49,875 nucleotides of DNA from Deltaproteobacteria bacterium. GTDB taxonomy: Bacteria > Myxococcota > UBA727 > VGSZ01. The position numbers and the translations under genes were made by a program. Of the stretch, positions 9,148 to 18,448 are shown one piece after another. A model generated the notes under the pieces. It saw nothing but the letters and a program-made list of their open reading frames with translations. It made no database searches and was not told where the DNA came from. Location of the stretch: assembly GCA_016874845.1 (NCBI GenBank), contig VGSZ01000009.1:1-49875 (forward strand). Reading direction: 5' to 3'. Position 1 is the stretch's first letter, and every line of letters begins with the position of its first letter.

Positions 9148-11715
9148 TCACACGACGATGTTCACGAGGCGACCCTTCACGACGATGACCTTCTTCGGCG
9201 GCTTGCCCTCCATGAACTTCTGTACGAGCGGGCTCGCCAGCGCGATCTGCTGCACCTGGTCGTCAGGCGCGGCGGCGGGCACCGCGATCTCGTCGCGGCG
9301 CTTGCCGTTCACCTGCACGCCCAGCGTGATGGTGTCGTCGGCGCACAGCGCGTCGTCGTGAGCCGGCCACGGCTGCTGGCAGCACAGCCCCTGACCGCCG
9401 AGCCGCGCCCACAGCTCCTCGGCCAGGTGGCTCGCGTACGGCGACAACACGCGCGCAAACAGCTGCAGCGTCTCCCTTGGCAACGTCGCGGCCGTGGTTG
9501 CGTCGTTCACGAAGGTCATCATCTGGCTGATGGCCGTATTGAACCGCAGCGCCTCGGTGTCCTCGCGCACCTTCTTGATCGTCTTGTGCAGCTGCTTCTG
9601 CAGCGCCGGCTCCGACGACGACGGCGCCTCCGTCACCTTCTTGTTCAGCGCGCCGGTCTCCTCGTCGACCACCAGCCGCCACGCGCGGGCGAGGAAGCGC
9701 GACACACCCTCGACGCCCGCCATCTGCCACGGCTTCACCTGCTCGAGCGGCCCCATGAACAGCTCGTACAGCCGCAGCGCGTCAGCGCCGTAGTCGGCGA
9801 TGACGTCGTCGGGGTTGACGACGTTCAGCTTCGACTTCGACATCTTCTCGATCTGCGACTTCAACGGCTCGCCCGTCGCCTTCAGCACCGGCTTGCCATC
9901 CTTCTCGACGACGTCGTCGTGGCCCCAGTACCTACCCTTGGCGTCCTGATAGGAATACGCGAGGATCATGCCCTGATTGAAGAGCTTCTGGAACGGCTCC
10001 TTCGTCGCAACGAGACCACAGTCGAACAGCACCTTGTGCCAGAACCGGGCATACAGCAGATGCAGGACCGCGTGCTCGACGCCGCCCACGTAAAGATCGA
10101 CGGGCATCCAGTAGTTCTCGAGCGCCGAATCCCACGCTTTCTCGGTGGTCGCCGTGTCGCTACAACGAAGGTAATACCAGCAGGAACCGGCCCACTGCGG
10201 CATCGTGTTCAGCTCACGACGCGCCTTGCGGCCGTCGGCGAGCGTGACCACCTGCCAGTCGTCGGACGCGCGGCCGAGCGGCGGGCGGCCGTCACCGGTG
10301 GGCTTGAATTCGTCGACAGGGGGCAGCTCGACGGGCAGCGCGGCCTCTTCGACGGCCACGATCTCGCCGTCGTCGGTGTGCAGCACGGGGAAGGGCTCCC
10401 CCCAGTAGCGCTGGCGGCTGAACAGCCAGTCGCGCAGCTTGTACTGGACGCGGCGGCTGCCCCAGCCGGCGCTCTCGACGTGGTCGAGCATGCGGGCCTT
10501 GGCCTGCTCGGTGGCAAGGCCGTTCAGGAAGCCCGAGTTCACGCTGACGCCGTCGTCCGCGAAGGCGGCGTCTTCGATGGGCGTGGGCAGCGCGCCGCCA
10601 CCGGCGGGAGCGACCACCGGCACGATGGGCAGGCCCATGGCCTTCGCGAAGGCGTGGTCACGCTCGTCGTGGCCGGGCACGGCCATGATGGCGCCAGTGC
10701 CGTACGTCGCCAGCACGTAGTCGGCGACCCACACGGGGATCTGCTCGCCCGTCGCCGGGTTCAGCGCGTAGCTGCCGGTGAAGACGCCGGTCTTGTCCTT
10801 GGCGAGGTCGGTGCGTGCCAGGTCGGTCTTCTGCTTCGCCGCCGTCACGTACGCCTCGACGGCGGCGCGCTGCACCGGCGTCGTGATCGCATCGACCAGC
10901 GCGTGCTCAGGGGCCAGCACGCAGTAGGTCGCGCCAAACAGCGTGTCGGGCCGCGTCGTGAACACGCGGAACGTCGGCCTCGATGCGCCGGCGTCGACGA
11001 CGACGGCGAAGTCGATCTCGGCGCCCTCGCTGCGCCCGATCCAGTTGCGCTGCATCTCCTTGACGCCGTCGGGCCAGTCAAGGCCGTCGAGGTCGTCAAG
11101 CAGCCTTTGGGCGTACAACGGGATCTTCAGCATCCACTGCTTCATCGTCCGGCGTTCGACAGGATCCCCGGTCTCAACGTACTTGCCGTCCTTGACCTCT
11201 TCGTTGGCGAGCACGGTGCCCTGCGCCGGGCACCAGTTCACCGGCACCTCGGCGAGATAGGCCAGCCCCTTCTTGTGCAGCTGCAGGAAGATCCACTGCG
11301 TCCAGCGATAGTATTCCTTCGACGAGGTGTCGATCTCACGGTCCCAATCGTAGGAGAACCCCAGCCGCTTGATCTGACGACGGAAGTTGTCGGTGTTCCG
11401 CTTGGTGATGATGGCAGGGTGGATGCCCTCGCGCACCGCGGCGCGCTCGGCGGGCAGGCCAAAGGCGTCCCAGCCCATCGGGTGCAGGACCGCGAAGCCG
11501 AGCATTCGCTTCAGGCGCGCGACGACGTCGGTGGCGGTGTAGCCCTCGGGGTGGCCGACGTGCAGGCCGGCGCCCGACGGGTACGGGAACATGTCGAGCA
11601 CGTAGAACTTCGGCTTGCCCGACAGGTCAGCCAAGCTCGTCGGCGTCGCGAAGGCGCGCGCGTTGTCCCACTGCTCCTGCCACTTCGGTTCGATTGCGGA
11701 CGGGTCATATCGCAT
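9148..11715 (-). CDS. leuS: leucyl-tRNA synthetase
   Basis: This class I aminoacyl-tRNA synthetase charges tRNA-Leu. The product is 855 residues, normal for bacterial LeuRS. The HIGH motif is HVGH in [20 protein letters not shown] (~43-60), and the KMSKS motif is intact in [14 protein letters not shown] (~624). Between them lies the CP1 editing domain, with [20 protein letters not shown] and [19 protein letters not shown]. The C-terminal anticodon-binding and [17 protein letters not shown] end is present. The start ATG 11715 gives the conserved [14 protein letters not shown] and has an AGCAGG upstream. The 2.6-kb frame is free of lesions. It lies between murA and era on one strand. Confidence 0.98.
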   Translation of the reverse strand: MRYDPSAIEPKWQEQWDNARAFATPTSLADLSGKPKFYVLDMFPYPSGAGLHVGHPEGYTATDVVARLKRMLGFAVLHPMGWDAFGLPAERAAVREGIHPAIITKRNTDNFRRQIKRLGFSYDWDREIDTSSKEYYRWTQWIFLQLHKKGLAYLAEVPVNWCPAQGTVLANEEVKDGKYVETGDPVERRTMKQWMLKIPLYAQRLLDDLDGLDWPDGVKEMQRNWIGRSEGAEIDFAVVVDAGASRPTFRVFTTRPDTLFGATYCVLAPEHALVDAITTPVQRAAVEAYVTAAKQKTDLARTDLAKDKTGVFTGSYALNPATGEQIPVWVADYVLATYGTGAIMAVPGHDERDHAFAKAMGLPIVPVVAPAGGGALPTPIEDAAFADDGVSVNSGFLNGLATEQAKARMLDHVESAGWGSRRVQYKLRDWLFSRQRYWGEPFPVLHTDDGEIVAVEEAALPVELPPVDEFKPTGDGRPPLGRASDDWQVVTLADGRKARRELNTMPQWAGSCWYYLRCSDTATTEKAWDSALENYWMPVDLYVGGVEHAVLHLLYARFWHKVLFDCGLVATKEPFQKLFNQGMILAYSYQDAKGRYWGHDDVVEKDGKPVLKATGEPLKSQIEKMSKSKLNVVNPDDVIADYGADALRLYELFMGPLEQVKPWQMAGVEGVSRFLARAWRLVVDEETGALNKKVTEAPSSSEPALQKQLHKTIKKVREDTEALRFNTAISQMMTFVNDATTAATLPRETLQLFARVLSPYASHLAEELWARLGGQGLCCQQPWPAHDDALCADDTITLGVQVNGKRRDEIAVPAAAPDDQVQQIALASPLVQKFMEGKPPKKVIVVKGRLVNIVV

Positions 11716-11775
11716 GGCGGCCTGCTGCCACGTCGCGACGACGACGACAACGCCGACGGTGTCGGCGTCAGGCGG

Positions 11776-13056
11776 TCACACCCGCTCGATGCGGGCGCCG
11801 ATGGCGCGCAGCCGCGCTTCGATGTTCGCGTAGCCGCGGTCGATCTGCTGGGCGTTCTGGATGACGCTCTTGCCGTCGGCGACGAGCGCGGCGAGCAGCA
11901 GCGCCATGCCGGCGCGGATGTCCGGTGACGACATCGTCTGGCCGTACAGGGGCACGCCGCCCTCGACGATGCAGCGGTGCGGGTCGCACACGGTGATGCG
12001 CGCGCCCATCGCGATGAGCTTGTCGACCCAGTACAGCCGTGACTCGTACATCCACTCGTGGATCAAGACCGAGCCCTTGGCCTGCGTCGCCAGCACGACG
12101 GCGATGGAGACGAGGTCGGCGGGGAACCCCGGCCACGGCGCGTCGTGGATGCGCGCCACCGCGCCGTGCAGGCCGTGCTTGACGACGAGCTCCTGGTCGG
12201 CCGGCACGAAGATGTCGTCGCCGCGCACCTCCCAGTGCACGCCGAGCTTCGCAAACGCGATGGCGGTGATGCGGTGGTCGTCGGGGCGCGCCTTCTGGAT
12301 CAACAGCGGCGACCTCGTCATGGCCGCCAGCGCGACGAAGCTGCCCACCTCAAGGTAGTCCGGCCCGGTCTCGAACCGCGCCCCGCGCAAAGACGCCACG
12401 CCGGTGACGACGAGCGTGTTCGTGCCGATGCCCTCGATGCTGGCGCCCATGGCGACGAGCAGGCGGCAGACGTCCTGCACGTGGGGCTCGCTGGCGGCGT
12501 TTCGGATGGTCGTCGTTCCCTTCGCCAGCGTCGCCGCCATGACGATGTTCTCGGTGGCCATGACGCTCATCTCCTCGAGGAAGATGTCGGCGCCGCGCAG
12601 ACCCCGGGGGGCCTGCATCTCGTAGCGGTCGGGGAACACGTCGATGATGGCGCCCAACTGCTGCAGCCCGGCGATGTGCGTGTCGACGGGACGACGGCCG
12701 ATGCGGTCGCCGCCGGGCACCGGCAGCGTGCAGCGCCCCGTGCGGGCGAGCAGCGGCCCCGCCAGCGCGAAGCTCGCCCGCATCTGCCTGCACAGCTCCC
12801 GCTGCGGCGTCGTCGTCTTGATGTCCTTCGCCGTCAGGCAAAAGCGCGTGCGCGCCTCCTCGACGGCCTCGACGCCGAGCTCCTGCAGCAGGGACAGCAT
12901 CGTGTGCACGTCGCGGATGCGCGGCACGTTCGACAGCACCACCGGCTCGTCGGTCAGCAGCACGCAGCACAGGAGCGGTAGCGCCGCGTTCTTGTTGCCC
13001 TCGACGGTGATCGTCCCCGACAGCCGCTGGCCGCCATCGATGATGAAGGTGTCCAT
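11776..13056 (-). CDS. murA: UDP-N-acetylglucosamine 1-carboxyvinyltransferase, Asp-type (fosfomycin-insensitive form)
   Basis: It performs the first committed step of peptidoglycan synthesis, transferring enolpyruvate from PEP to UDP-GlcNAc. The 426-residue product matches the family. Substrate-binding Lys22-Asn23 are in VEGNKNAALPLL. The active-site loop, which usually reads GGCxIGxRPVD with catalytic Cys115 (E. coli numbering), reads PGGDRIGRRPVDTHI here, with Asp at residue 117 (codon 12706-12708). This Asp variant occurs naturally in mycobacteria and chlamydiae and is insensitive to fosfomycin. The start at 13056 gives DTFIIDGGQRLSG, typical for the family; an upstream in-frame Met at 13194 would add non-family sequence. 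It is the upstream gene of murA-leuS-era. Confidence 0.97.
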   Translation of the reverse strand: MDTFIIDGGQRLSGTITVEGNKNAALPLLCCVLLTDEPVVLSNVPRIRDVHTMLSLLQELGVEAVEEARTRFCLTAKDIKTTTPQRELCRQMRASFALAGPLLARTGRCTLPVPGGDRIGRRPVDTHIAGLQQLGAIIDVFPDRYEMQAPRGLRGADIFLEEMSVMATENIVMAATLAKGTTTIRNAASEPHVQDVCRLLVAMGASIEGIGTNTLVVTGVASLRGARFETGPDYLEVGSFVALAAMTRSPLLIQKARPDDHRITAIAFAKLGVHWEVRGDDIFVPADQELVVKHGLHGAVARIHDAPWPGFPADLVSIAVVLATQAKGSVLIHEWMYESRLYWVDKLIAMGARITVCDPHRCIVEGGVPLYGQTMSSPDIRAGMALLLAALVADGKSVIQNAQQIDRGYANIEARLRAIGARIERV

Positions 13057-13246
13057 GGTCCTCGTCTCGCCGCTTGCAAGTGGTTCGGGGCGCCGCATAG
13101 CACCTCCCTCGTCGTCGACAACGCCGCCCTTGCCCGCGCTGTTCCCGCCGCGGCCGTGATCGCCCTCCCCCCCGATCCGGCGTGCGGGGAACACCCACCC
13201 GCCCGCGCCGGTTGAGCCGCCGCCGAGGTCGCTGCATCATGGGAGC

Positions 13247-13582
13247 GTGACGTCGTCGACGCCGCCTGCCGCCACCGCCGGTGCACCGGAATTCTGGTGC
13301 TACAAGCGCGGCGTGCTCGTCCTGCGCGTGCAGGCGACGCCCGGGCTCTTCCTGCCCACCAAGGGGCCCCTGCCCGACGGCGCCGCCGACCCCGAGGGCG
13401 TCATGCGGCCCTGCTCCTTCGCCTCAGGCCAGTTCATGTCCGTCGAGTGGGAGCCGCGGGTTCGTCTGCTCCTCGACCGCGCTTGTGACCTTGTCGACTT
13501 CCTCGATCTGCTCGAGGACCGGCGCTACGAGGTCGACGCTGAGCCGCCTTCGTTGCGCAAGCGGTCCTTTCGTCAGCTCTGA
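13247..13582 (+). CDS. hypothetical protein, 111 residues
   Basis: This short frame begins at GTG 13247, close behind a GGGAG that is really too near to act as a normal ribosome site, so the start is uncertain. It contains WCYKRGVLVLRVQATPGLFL, a Met/Cys-bearing centre (VMRPCSFASGQFMSVEWE) and a charged helical end (RACDLVDFLDLLEDRRYEVD). The amino-acid mixture and acidic helix look like protein rather than an antisense shadow. No family was recognised. It is divergent from murA and is followed by a long non-coding repeat region. Confidence 0.5.
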   Translation: MTSSTPPAATAGAPEFWCYKRGVLVLRVQATPGLFLPTKGPLPDGAADPEGVMRPCSFASGQFMSVEWEPRVRLLLDRACDLVDFLDLLEDRRYEVDAEPPSLRKRSFRQL

Positions 13583-13600
13583 ACTTTCTCGCTGCGCGCC

Positions 13601-13875
13601 GCTCCTCCTTTGGTGCTGCGAGCGTCTCGGTCTTCGCCGACGTCTGCTCTTTCGACGCCTCTGGGCTGCCGCCTTCGCCGGCCGCTCCCCTCGTCGTGCC
13701 GCTCCTCCCTTGGCGCTGCGAGCGTCTCGGTCGCCATCGAGGTCTTCTCTTTCGACGCTCTTGCGCCGCCCCCTTCTCCGGCTGCTCCCCTCGCCGTGCC
13801 GCTCCTCCCTTGGCGCTGCGAGCGTCTCGGTCTCCGTCGAGGTTTTCTCGCTCGACGCTCTTGCGCTGCGCGCTG
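13601..13875. repeat. tandem repeat with exact 100-bp period (about 2.7 copies)
   Basis: Units begin at 13601, 13701 and 13801. Each opens with GCTCCTCCYTTGGYGCTGCG followed by AGCGTCTCGGTC, keeps CTTTCGACGC or CTCGACGC near position 50, and ends with CTCCCCTCG(T/C)CGTGCC. The third unit breaks off near 13875. The period is exactly 100 bp in both steps. Because 100 is not a multiple of three, each unit is read in a different frame, so the array is not a protein repeat. Confidence 0.85.
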
Positions 13876-14210
13876 CTGCGCATGGCCACCGACGCCTTCG
13901 GCGCGACCGAAGGGATGCGTTGCGCCGAACCCCTTCGGAAACGCCGGCGCAAGGGGCCGAGCGCCCAGACGCCGAAGCGCCCCGGGCCCCGCAGTCGCAC
14001 AGCGTCGCTACGCCGCCGTCGTTGGCTGTGGCGCGCGGGTCGCTTCGGCTGTCCACGATGACGAGGCCGCCCTCGCGCGATTGCTTTCTTCTACTGTTCG
14101 CCTCGTCAGCGCTTCCGCTGTCCACGTCGGCATGGCAGCGCCCGCGCGGACATTTTTTTTCCGCTCATCGGCTCGTCGGAGCTTCGATGCTTCTGGTCGC
14201 TTCGGGCTCG
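13876..14210. other. non-coding stretch after the tandem repeat
   Basis: Frames are open here, but none has convincing protein character on either strand. Visible are a run of eight T at about 14153-14160 and an imperfect inverted pair formed by GACCGAAGGGATGCGTTG and GAACCCCTTCGG near 13907-13940. No gene, tRNA or terminator is assigned. The T-run lies beyond the 3' side of the minus-strand lipoprotein that ends at 14211 and might relate to its termination, but no clear stem precedes it. Confidence 0.4.
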
Positions 14211-14726
14211 TCAGGGCTCGACGGCGACGAGCACGTCGACGCGGTCGCCGGCGGCCTGCGCGGCCGTGCAGCCGTGCGCCAGCACCGCCTGGGCGTCGTC
14301 GATGGCGTCGACGGCGACGACCACGTCGCCCGGCGGCACCAGGCCGCCCGCCAGATCCTCGTGGAACGTGCCGCCCGACACCGCGAAGCGGTTGCCCGCA
14401 AGGACACCCAGCGCGCTGGCGACGTCGGCGATGGCGCCGCAGTCGGCCACGCGGGCGTCGACGACGGCCACCAGCAGCGCGACCACGCCGGCGGTGCGGC
14501 GGTCGACGTTGGCGTCGACGACCACGTCGACGGTGCCGTCGAGCACGGGCACGCACGCGCCCTGCAGGCACAGCGCGCTGGCGACGGCCGGACAGCCGTC
14601 GTCGCACGCCGGCTCGGCGGTGGCGCAGCCGGGCTCGCACGACGACGGCGGCGGCGGCATGCACGCCATCGCCGCGCCCACGACGGCGACACCCGCGGCC
14701 ACGAGGCGCAGCGCAGCGCGACGCAT
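14211..14726 (-). CDS. small putative lipoprotein
   Basis: The 171-residue product begins with a signal peptide (LRLVAAGVAVVGAAMAC) with a lipobox-like end at Cys22, so it is probably membrane-anchored. Pro/Ser and a Cys cluster follow (CEPGCATAEPACDDGCPAVA, LCLQGACVPV). The body is a beta-rich Ala/Val/Asp domain (GTVDVVVDANVDRRTAGVVA; LVPPGDVVVAVDAIDDA) with no recognised family. Its ATG lies 2 bp after the deoC stop, so the two are almost certainly co-transcribed and translationally coupled. The functional link between an exported lipoprotein and deoC is not evident. Confidence 0.7.
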   Translation of the reverse strand: MRRAALRLVAAGVAVVGAAMACMPPPPSSCEPGCATAEPACDDGCPAVASALCLQGACVPVLDGTVDVVVDANVDRRTAGVVALLVAVVDARVADCGAIADVASALGVLAGNRFAVSGGTFHEDLAGGLVPPGDVVVAVDAIDDAQAVLAHGCTAAQAAGDRVDVLVAVEP

Positions 14727-14728
14727 GG

Positions 14729-15664
14729 TCAGTACTTGGCGTCGGACTTGGCGCCGGTGACGATGGCCACCGAGGCCGAGGCGCCGATGCGGTCGGCGCC
14801 GGCCTCGCGCATCTTCAACGCGTCCTCGGTGGAGCGCACGCCGCCCGAGGCCTTCACGCCGATGTCGCCGCCGACGATGCGGCGCATGAGCGCGATGTCC
14901 TCCACGGTGGCGCCGCCGGGGCCGAAGCCTGTCGACGTCTTCACGAAGGCCGCACCCGCGGCCTTGCTGAGCGCGCAACCTACGATCTTCTCGTCGTTGT
15001 TCAAGCCACCCGTCTCGAGGATAACCTTCACCGGCCACGGGCGCGACGCGGTGACGACTCGGCAGATGTCGTCGAAGACCGTCTGGTAGTCCTTTGACTT
15101 CAGCGCGCCGATGTTCACCACCATGTCGATCTCGCGCGCGCCGTTGCGCACCGCCTCGCGCGCCTCGAACGCCTTGGCGGTCGGCGTCATGGCGCCCAGC
15201 GGAAAGCCGACGACGGCGATGGGCTTCACGCCGCTGCCGGCGAGCAGCTTGGCGACCAGCGGGATGTTGCTCGCGTTCACGCACACCGTCGCGAACTGCC
15301 ACTTGCGCGCCTCGTCGCAGACCTTCTCGAGGTCGGCGCGGGTGGCGTCGGGCTTCAGCAGCGTGTGGTCGATCATCGCCGCGATGCCGTCTTTGGGCTT
15401 GATGCCCCCGGCGGCGGCGCCGACGCGCGCCGCGCCGATGGACACCAGCGTGTCGACGACGCCCTCCTTGCGCGTGACGCAGTAGCCGCAGCCGGTGCAG
15501 GTGGCGTCGGTGGCGTCGCACGGCGACGACGGGTCGCTGCCGACGTCCTTGCCGCGCGCAGGGTGGTGGTGGTGGTGGCCGCCGCCCGACGACGGCAGCT
15601 GTACGCCGAGTTGGCCGGCCACCTTCTGTGCAATGGCATCCACGAGCGCGTCGACGTCGGACAT
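14729..15664 (-). CDS. deoC: deoxyribose-phosphate aldolase with N-terminal His/Cys extension
   Basis: It cleaves 2-deoxyribose 5-phosphate to glyceraldehyde 3-phosphate and acetaldehyde in deoxynucleoside catabolism. The 311-residue product has a normal class I aldolase barrel from about residue 85: MIDHTLLKPDA, VVGFPLGAMT, REIDMVVNIGALK, VKVILETGGL. The Schiff-base Lys is in FVKTSTGFGPGGA (~242), followed by VKASGGVRS. The first ~75 residues are unusual: an amphipathic-looking helix (MSDVDALVDAIAQKVAGQL), a linker with five His (30-34), and a four-Cys patch (49, 56, 59, 62; CTGCGYC). The start at 15664 is supported by a perfect AGGAGG. It is followed by a coupled lipoprotein gene. Confidence 0.95.
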   Translation of the reverse strand: MSDVDALVDAIAQKVAGQLGVQLPSSGGGHHHHHPARGKDVGSDPSSPCDATDATCTGCGYCVTRKEGVVDTLVSIGAARVGAAAGGIKPKDGIAAMIDHTLLKPDATRADLEKVCDEARKWQFATVCVNASNIPLVAKLLAGSGVKPIAVVGFPLGAMTPTAKAFEAREAVRNGAREIDMVVNIGALKSKDYQTVFDDICRVVTASRPWPVKVILETGGLNNDEKIVGCALSKAAGAAFVKTSTGFGPGGATVEDIALMRRIVGGDIGVKASGGVRSTEDALKMREAGADRIGASASVAIVTGAKSDAKY

Positions 15665-15765
15665 CAAGCCTCCTGAGCGGGCGGTGACGGTCGACTCTTC
15701 CCCGACGGCGCCACGGGATGCAACTCGCCGGGCTCCACGGACAGCGCACAATGACGCCGAGCGCC

Positions 15766-16392
15766 TCAGCGACAGATCTGCGGCCCGACCGTCGCCGGCG
15801 AGCTCGTGCCGCCGAGGCCGGCATCGTCGACCGCGCAGCGCCCCACGGTGGCCCCGTTCCCGCACGGGAGGATCACGGTGCCTTGTGTCGCCGGCGAGCA
15901 GGGCGGCACGACGGTGCAGCTGGTGTGGTTCGACTGGGGGCCGAGGGTCGTCGTCTCGGTGCCGCCACAACCCCAGTTGAACGAGCCGCGGCTGCGCGCC
16001 GTGGCGCCAGCGCCGGGACGCGCGCGCGCGTCGCTGTCGTCGCAGTCGCCCGAGACGAACGACAGCGCCGCGTAGCTCGCCGGCGAGTGAAAGATCTCCG
16101 CCGCCGTGGCGCCCCCGAAGCCATCGCTGTCGGCTTCGACGAGGCCGGTCACCCCGATCCAGCGCGCCGGGTCGCCGCCGTCGCAATCCTCACCGTGAGA
16201 CAGGATGAAGCCGACGCCGTCTATCGCGAGGTTGCTCTCTTCGGCCTCGCCCTCGCCTTCGCCCATCGCGCGACAAAGGCCCGACAGACACAGCTCGTCC
16301 TTGGCGCAGTCGGAGTCGTCGTCGCACCGGGTGGCCGCCGCGCTCAGTGGAAAGACCACGACGCCACCGCACACGATCAGGGCGGCGACCAC
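15766..16392 (-). CDS. cysteine-rich secreted protein
   Basis: The 208-residue product begins at a GTG with a hydrophobic leader (AALIVCGGVVVFPLSAAA). A Cys motif typical of myxobacterial surface proteins follows (CDDDSDCAKDELCLSGLC), then a short Glu-Gly stretch (GEGEGEAEE). The remainder is Gly/Asp/Cys-rich (HGEDCDGGDPARWIGVTG; SGDCDDSDARARPGAGATAR; GCGGTETTTLGPQSNHTSCT). No catalytic domain was recognised. The N-terminus lacks positive charges before the hydrophobic core, so the true start may be slightly upstream. It lies 101 bp upstream of deoC on the same strand. Confidence 0.65.
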   Translation of the reverse strand: MVAALIVCGGVVVFPLSAAATRCDDDSDCAKDELCLSGLCRAMGEGEGEAEESNLAIDGVGFILSHGEDCDGGDPARWIGVTGLVEADSDGFGGATAAEIFHSPASYAALSFVSGDCDDSDARARPGAGATARSRGSFNWGCGGTETTTLGPQSNHTSCTVVPPCSPATQGTVILPCGNGATVGRCAVDDAGLGGTSSPATVGPQICR

Positions 16393-16653
16393 GCGGAAGC
16401 AGGTGGACGCGACACTCCCGCGGGCGCGCTACACCAACCAACGCGTACACGGCGCCGACGCGCAGGTGGCGATGACAGCGCCACGCCGTCGAGCCGCGCG
16501 TCCTTTGGTCGACAGCGTTCGGGCCGATCGGGTCCGCCGGAGCACGCCGCGCGGGCGCCGACTCATCGGCCGAAAGCGCGCGCGACCGGCGATATCGAGG
16601 ACCGGGCCCGAAGGGGTCGACGCAGCCGGCGATGTTCCTGCTAAGGACCCCCC

Positions 16654-18321
16654 ATGAGCGCTCGCGACCCCCTGCTTCACTCGCTGGTCGACGCGACGGT
16701 GGACGTGCTCGTCGTCGGCGGCGGCATCAACGGCGCCGTGGCGGCGGCGGCGCTGCAGTCGCGGGGTGTGAAGGTCGCCCTCGTCGACCGCGGCGACTTC
16801 GCCAGCGTCACAAGCTCGAGCTCGAGCTACCTCGCCTGGGGCGGCATCAAGTACCTCGAGAGCTACGAGTTCGGGCTGGTCCGCAAGCTGTGCACGTCCA
16901 GAAACCACCTGCTGCGCGCGATGCCGTCGCAGGTGCGCGAGATGCGCTTCTACGTGAGCCTCGAGCGCGGCTTCCGCCATGGCCGCTGGTTCCTGTACGC
17001 CGGCGCGCTCTTCTATTGGTTCATTGGCAACTTCTTCACGCGGCGGCCGCGCCTGCTGTCGCGCTCCACCATCGCCACCGAGGAGCCCACCATCGACGTG
17101 CAGCACAGCGTCGGTGGCTTCGAGTACTCCGACGCCATCCTGCCCGATCTGGACGCGCGCTTCGTGTGGACCTTCGTGCGACGCGCGCTGCGCCACGGCG
17201 CCGTCGCTGTGAACTACGTCGAGAGCCTCGGCGCGCGCTGGCAGGACGGCCTGTGGCACGTGCAGCTGCGCGACGTGCGCAGCGGCCGCACGTGGACGAC
17301 GAAGGCGCGCGCGCTGGTGAACGCCGCGGGCCCGTGGGTCGACGCGCACAACCAGCTGACGACGACGACGACGGCGCACCGCCACGTGTTCAGCAAGGGC
17401 ATCCACCTGATCGTGCCGCGCTTGACGCCCCACGATCGCGTGCTGACGTTCTTCGCTGACGACGGTCGCCTGTTCTTCGTGATCCCCATGGGCGATCGCA
17501 CCTGCGTCGGCACCACCGACACGCGCGTACCGTCGCCGGACACCCACGTCGCTGACGACGACCGCTCCTTCGTGCTCGAGAACATCAACAAGCGCCTGCG
17601 CCTGCCGCGCCCGCTGACCGCCGACGACGTGATCGCCGAGCGCTGCGGCGTGCGCCCCCTCGTCGTCGGCGCCGACAGCGGCGGTGGTGGCAACCGCGAC
17701 TGGTTCCAGCTGTCGCGCAAGCACGTGCTCGATGTCGACGGCGCGCGACGTCACGTGTCTGTCTACGGCGGCAAGCTCACCGACTGCGTGAACATCGGCG
17801 AGGAGATCGCGCGCACCATCCAGCGCCTCGGCGTCGCCGTGCCGTCGCCGCACGCCCCATGGTACGGCGAGCCCGGCGACGACGTCCGCGCCCGCTACGC
17901 GGCCCGCGCCGCCGCCCTCGGCCTTGGCACCCTCGACCACCAGGCCGCGCTCGACGAGTCCATCGCCGCCCGCCTGTGGCGCCGCTACGGCGACGACGCC
18001 GTGCTGCTGCTCGACGAGCTCGAGCGCGACCCGGCCGCGCGACAGCCCGCCTTGCCCGGCGCGCCCGACCTGCGCTGCGAGGTCGCCTACGCCGGCCGCA
18101 AGGAGATGGTGACGACCCTCGACGACTATCTGCGGCGCCGCACGCGGCTCTTGCAGACCCGCGGCCGTGACGCGCTGCTCGCCGAGCCCGCCCTGCGCGA
18201 CGTCGCCGCCCTGCTGTTCGGCGCCGACGCCGAGGCCCGCCTCGCCGAGTTCTCGGCGCCGCCGGCGCGGGTGCCGGCGACGGACGAGCACACGTCCACG
18301 ACCGCGTCGGCGACGGCATAG
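16654..18321 (+). CDS. glpD: FAD-dependent glycerol-3-phosphate dehydrogenase/oxidase family protein
   Basis: The 555-residue protein has the N-terminal FAD-binding motif VVGGGINGAVAAAALQSRG (~20-40), then DRGDFASVTSSSSSYLAWGG and GGIKYLESYEFGLVRK, characteristic of aerobic GlpD. Further family blocks are FEYSDAILPDLDARFVW, RALVNAAGPWVDA, SKGIHLIVPRL, RLFFVIPMGDRTCVGTTDT and VYGGKLTDCVNIGEEIA. A helical C-terminal domain follows. It would oxidise glycerol 3-phosphate to dihydroxyacetone phosphate at the membrane face and pass electrons to quinone. The start follows TAAGGACC. It is monocistronic here, with no glpF or glpK nearby, so the exact substrate is inferred. Confidence 0.88.
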   Translation: MSARDPLLHSLVDATVDVLVVGGGINGAVAAAALQSRGVKVALVDRGDFASVTSSSSSYLAWGGIKYLESYEFGLVRKLCTSRNHLLRAMPSQVREMRFYVSLERGFRHGRWFLYAGALFYWFIGNFFTRRPRLLSRSTIATEEPTIDVQHSVGGFEYSDAILPDLDARFVWTFVRRALRHGAVAVNYVESLGARWQDGLWHVQLRDVRSGRTWTTKARALVNAAGPWVDAHNQLTTTTTAHRHVFSKGIHLIVPRLTPHDRVLTFFADDGRLFFVIPMGDRTCVGTTDTRVPSPDTHVADDDRSFVLENINKRLRLPRPLTADDVIAERCGVRPLVVGADSGGGGNRDWFQLSRKHVLDVDGARRHVSVYGGKLTDCVNIGEEIARTIQRLGVAVPSPHAPWYGEPGDDVRARYAARAAALGLGTLDHQAALDESIAARLWRRYGDDAVLLLDELERDPAARQPALPGAPDLRCEVAYAGRKEMVTTLDDYLRRRTRLLQTRGRDALLAEPALRDVAALLFGADAEARLAEFSAPPARVPATDEHTSTTASATA

Positions 18322-18448
18322 ACGGCGGCATAGACGGCGCGGACGTAGATGACGGCGCGGCGGCGCGGGACACGGCGGGACACGGACCGCCGCCGGGACA
18401 CGGCACGGCACGGGGTCGCGCTGGGTCGCTCGTCCGGCTCGGACGGAT

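Noticed and set aside
13281-15089. A 602-codon plus-strand open frame across the 100-bp repeat, the lipoprotein and deoC
   Set aside because: It is Arg/Ser/Ala-rich with no family sequence, crosses two better-supported minus-strand genes, and reads the 100-bp units in changing frames.
18340-18420. Tandem GGGACACGG-type repeats after glpD
   Set aside because: Short, imperfect and GC-driven; no terminator shape or coding sense could be supported.
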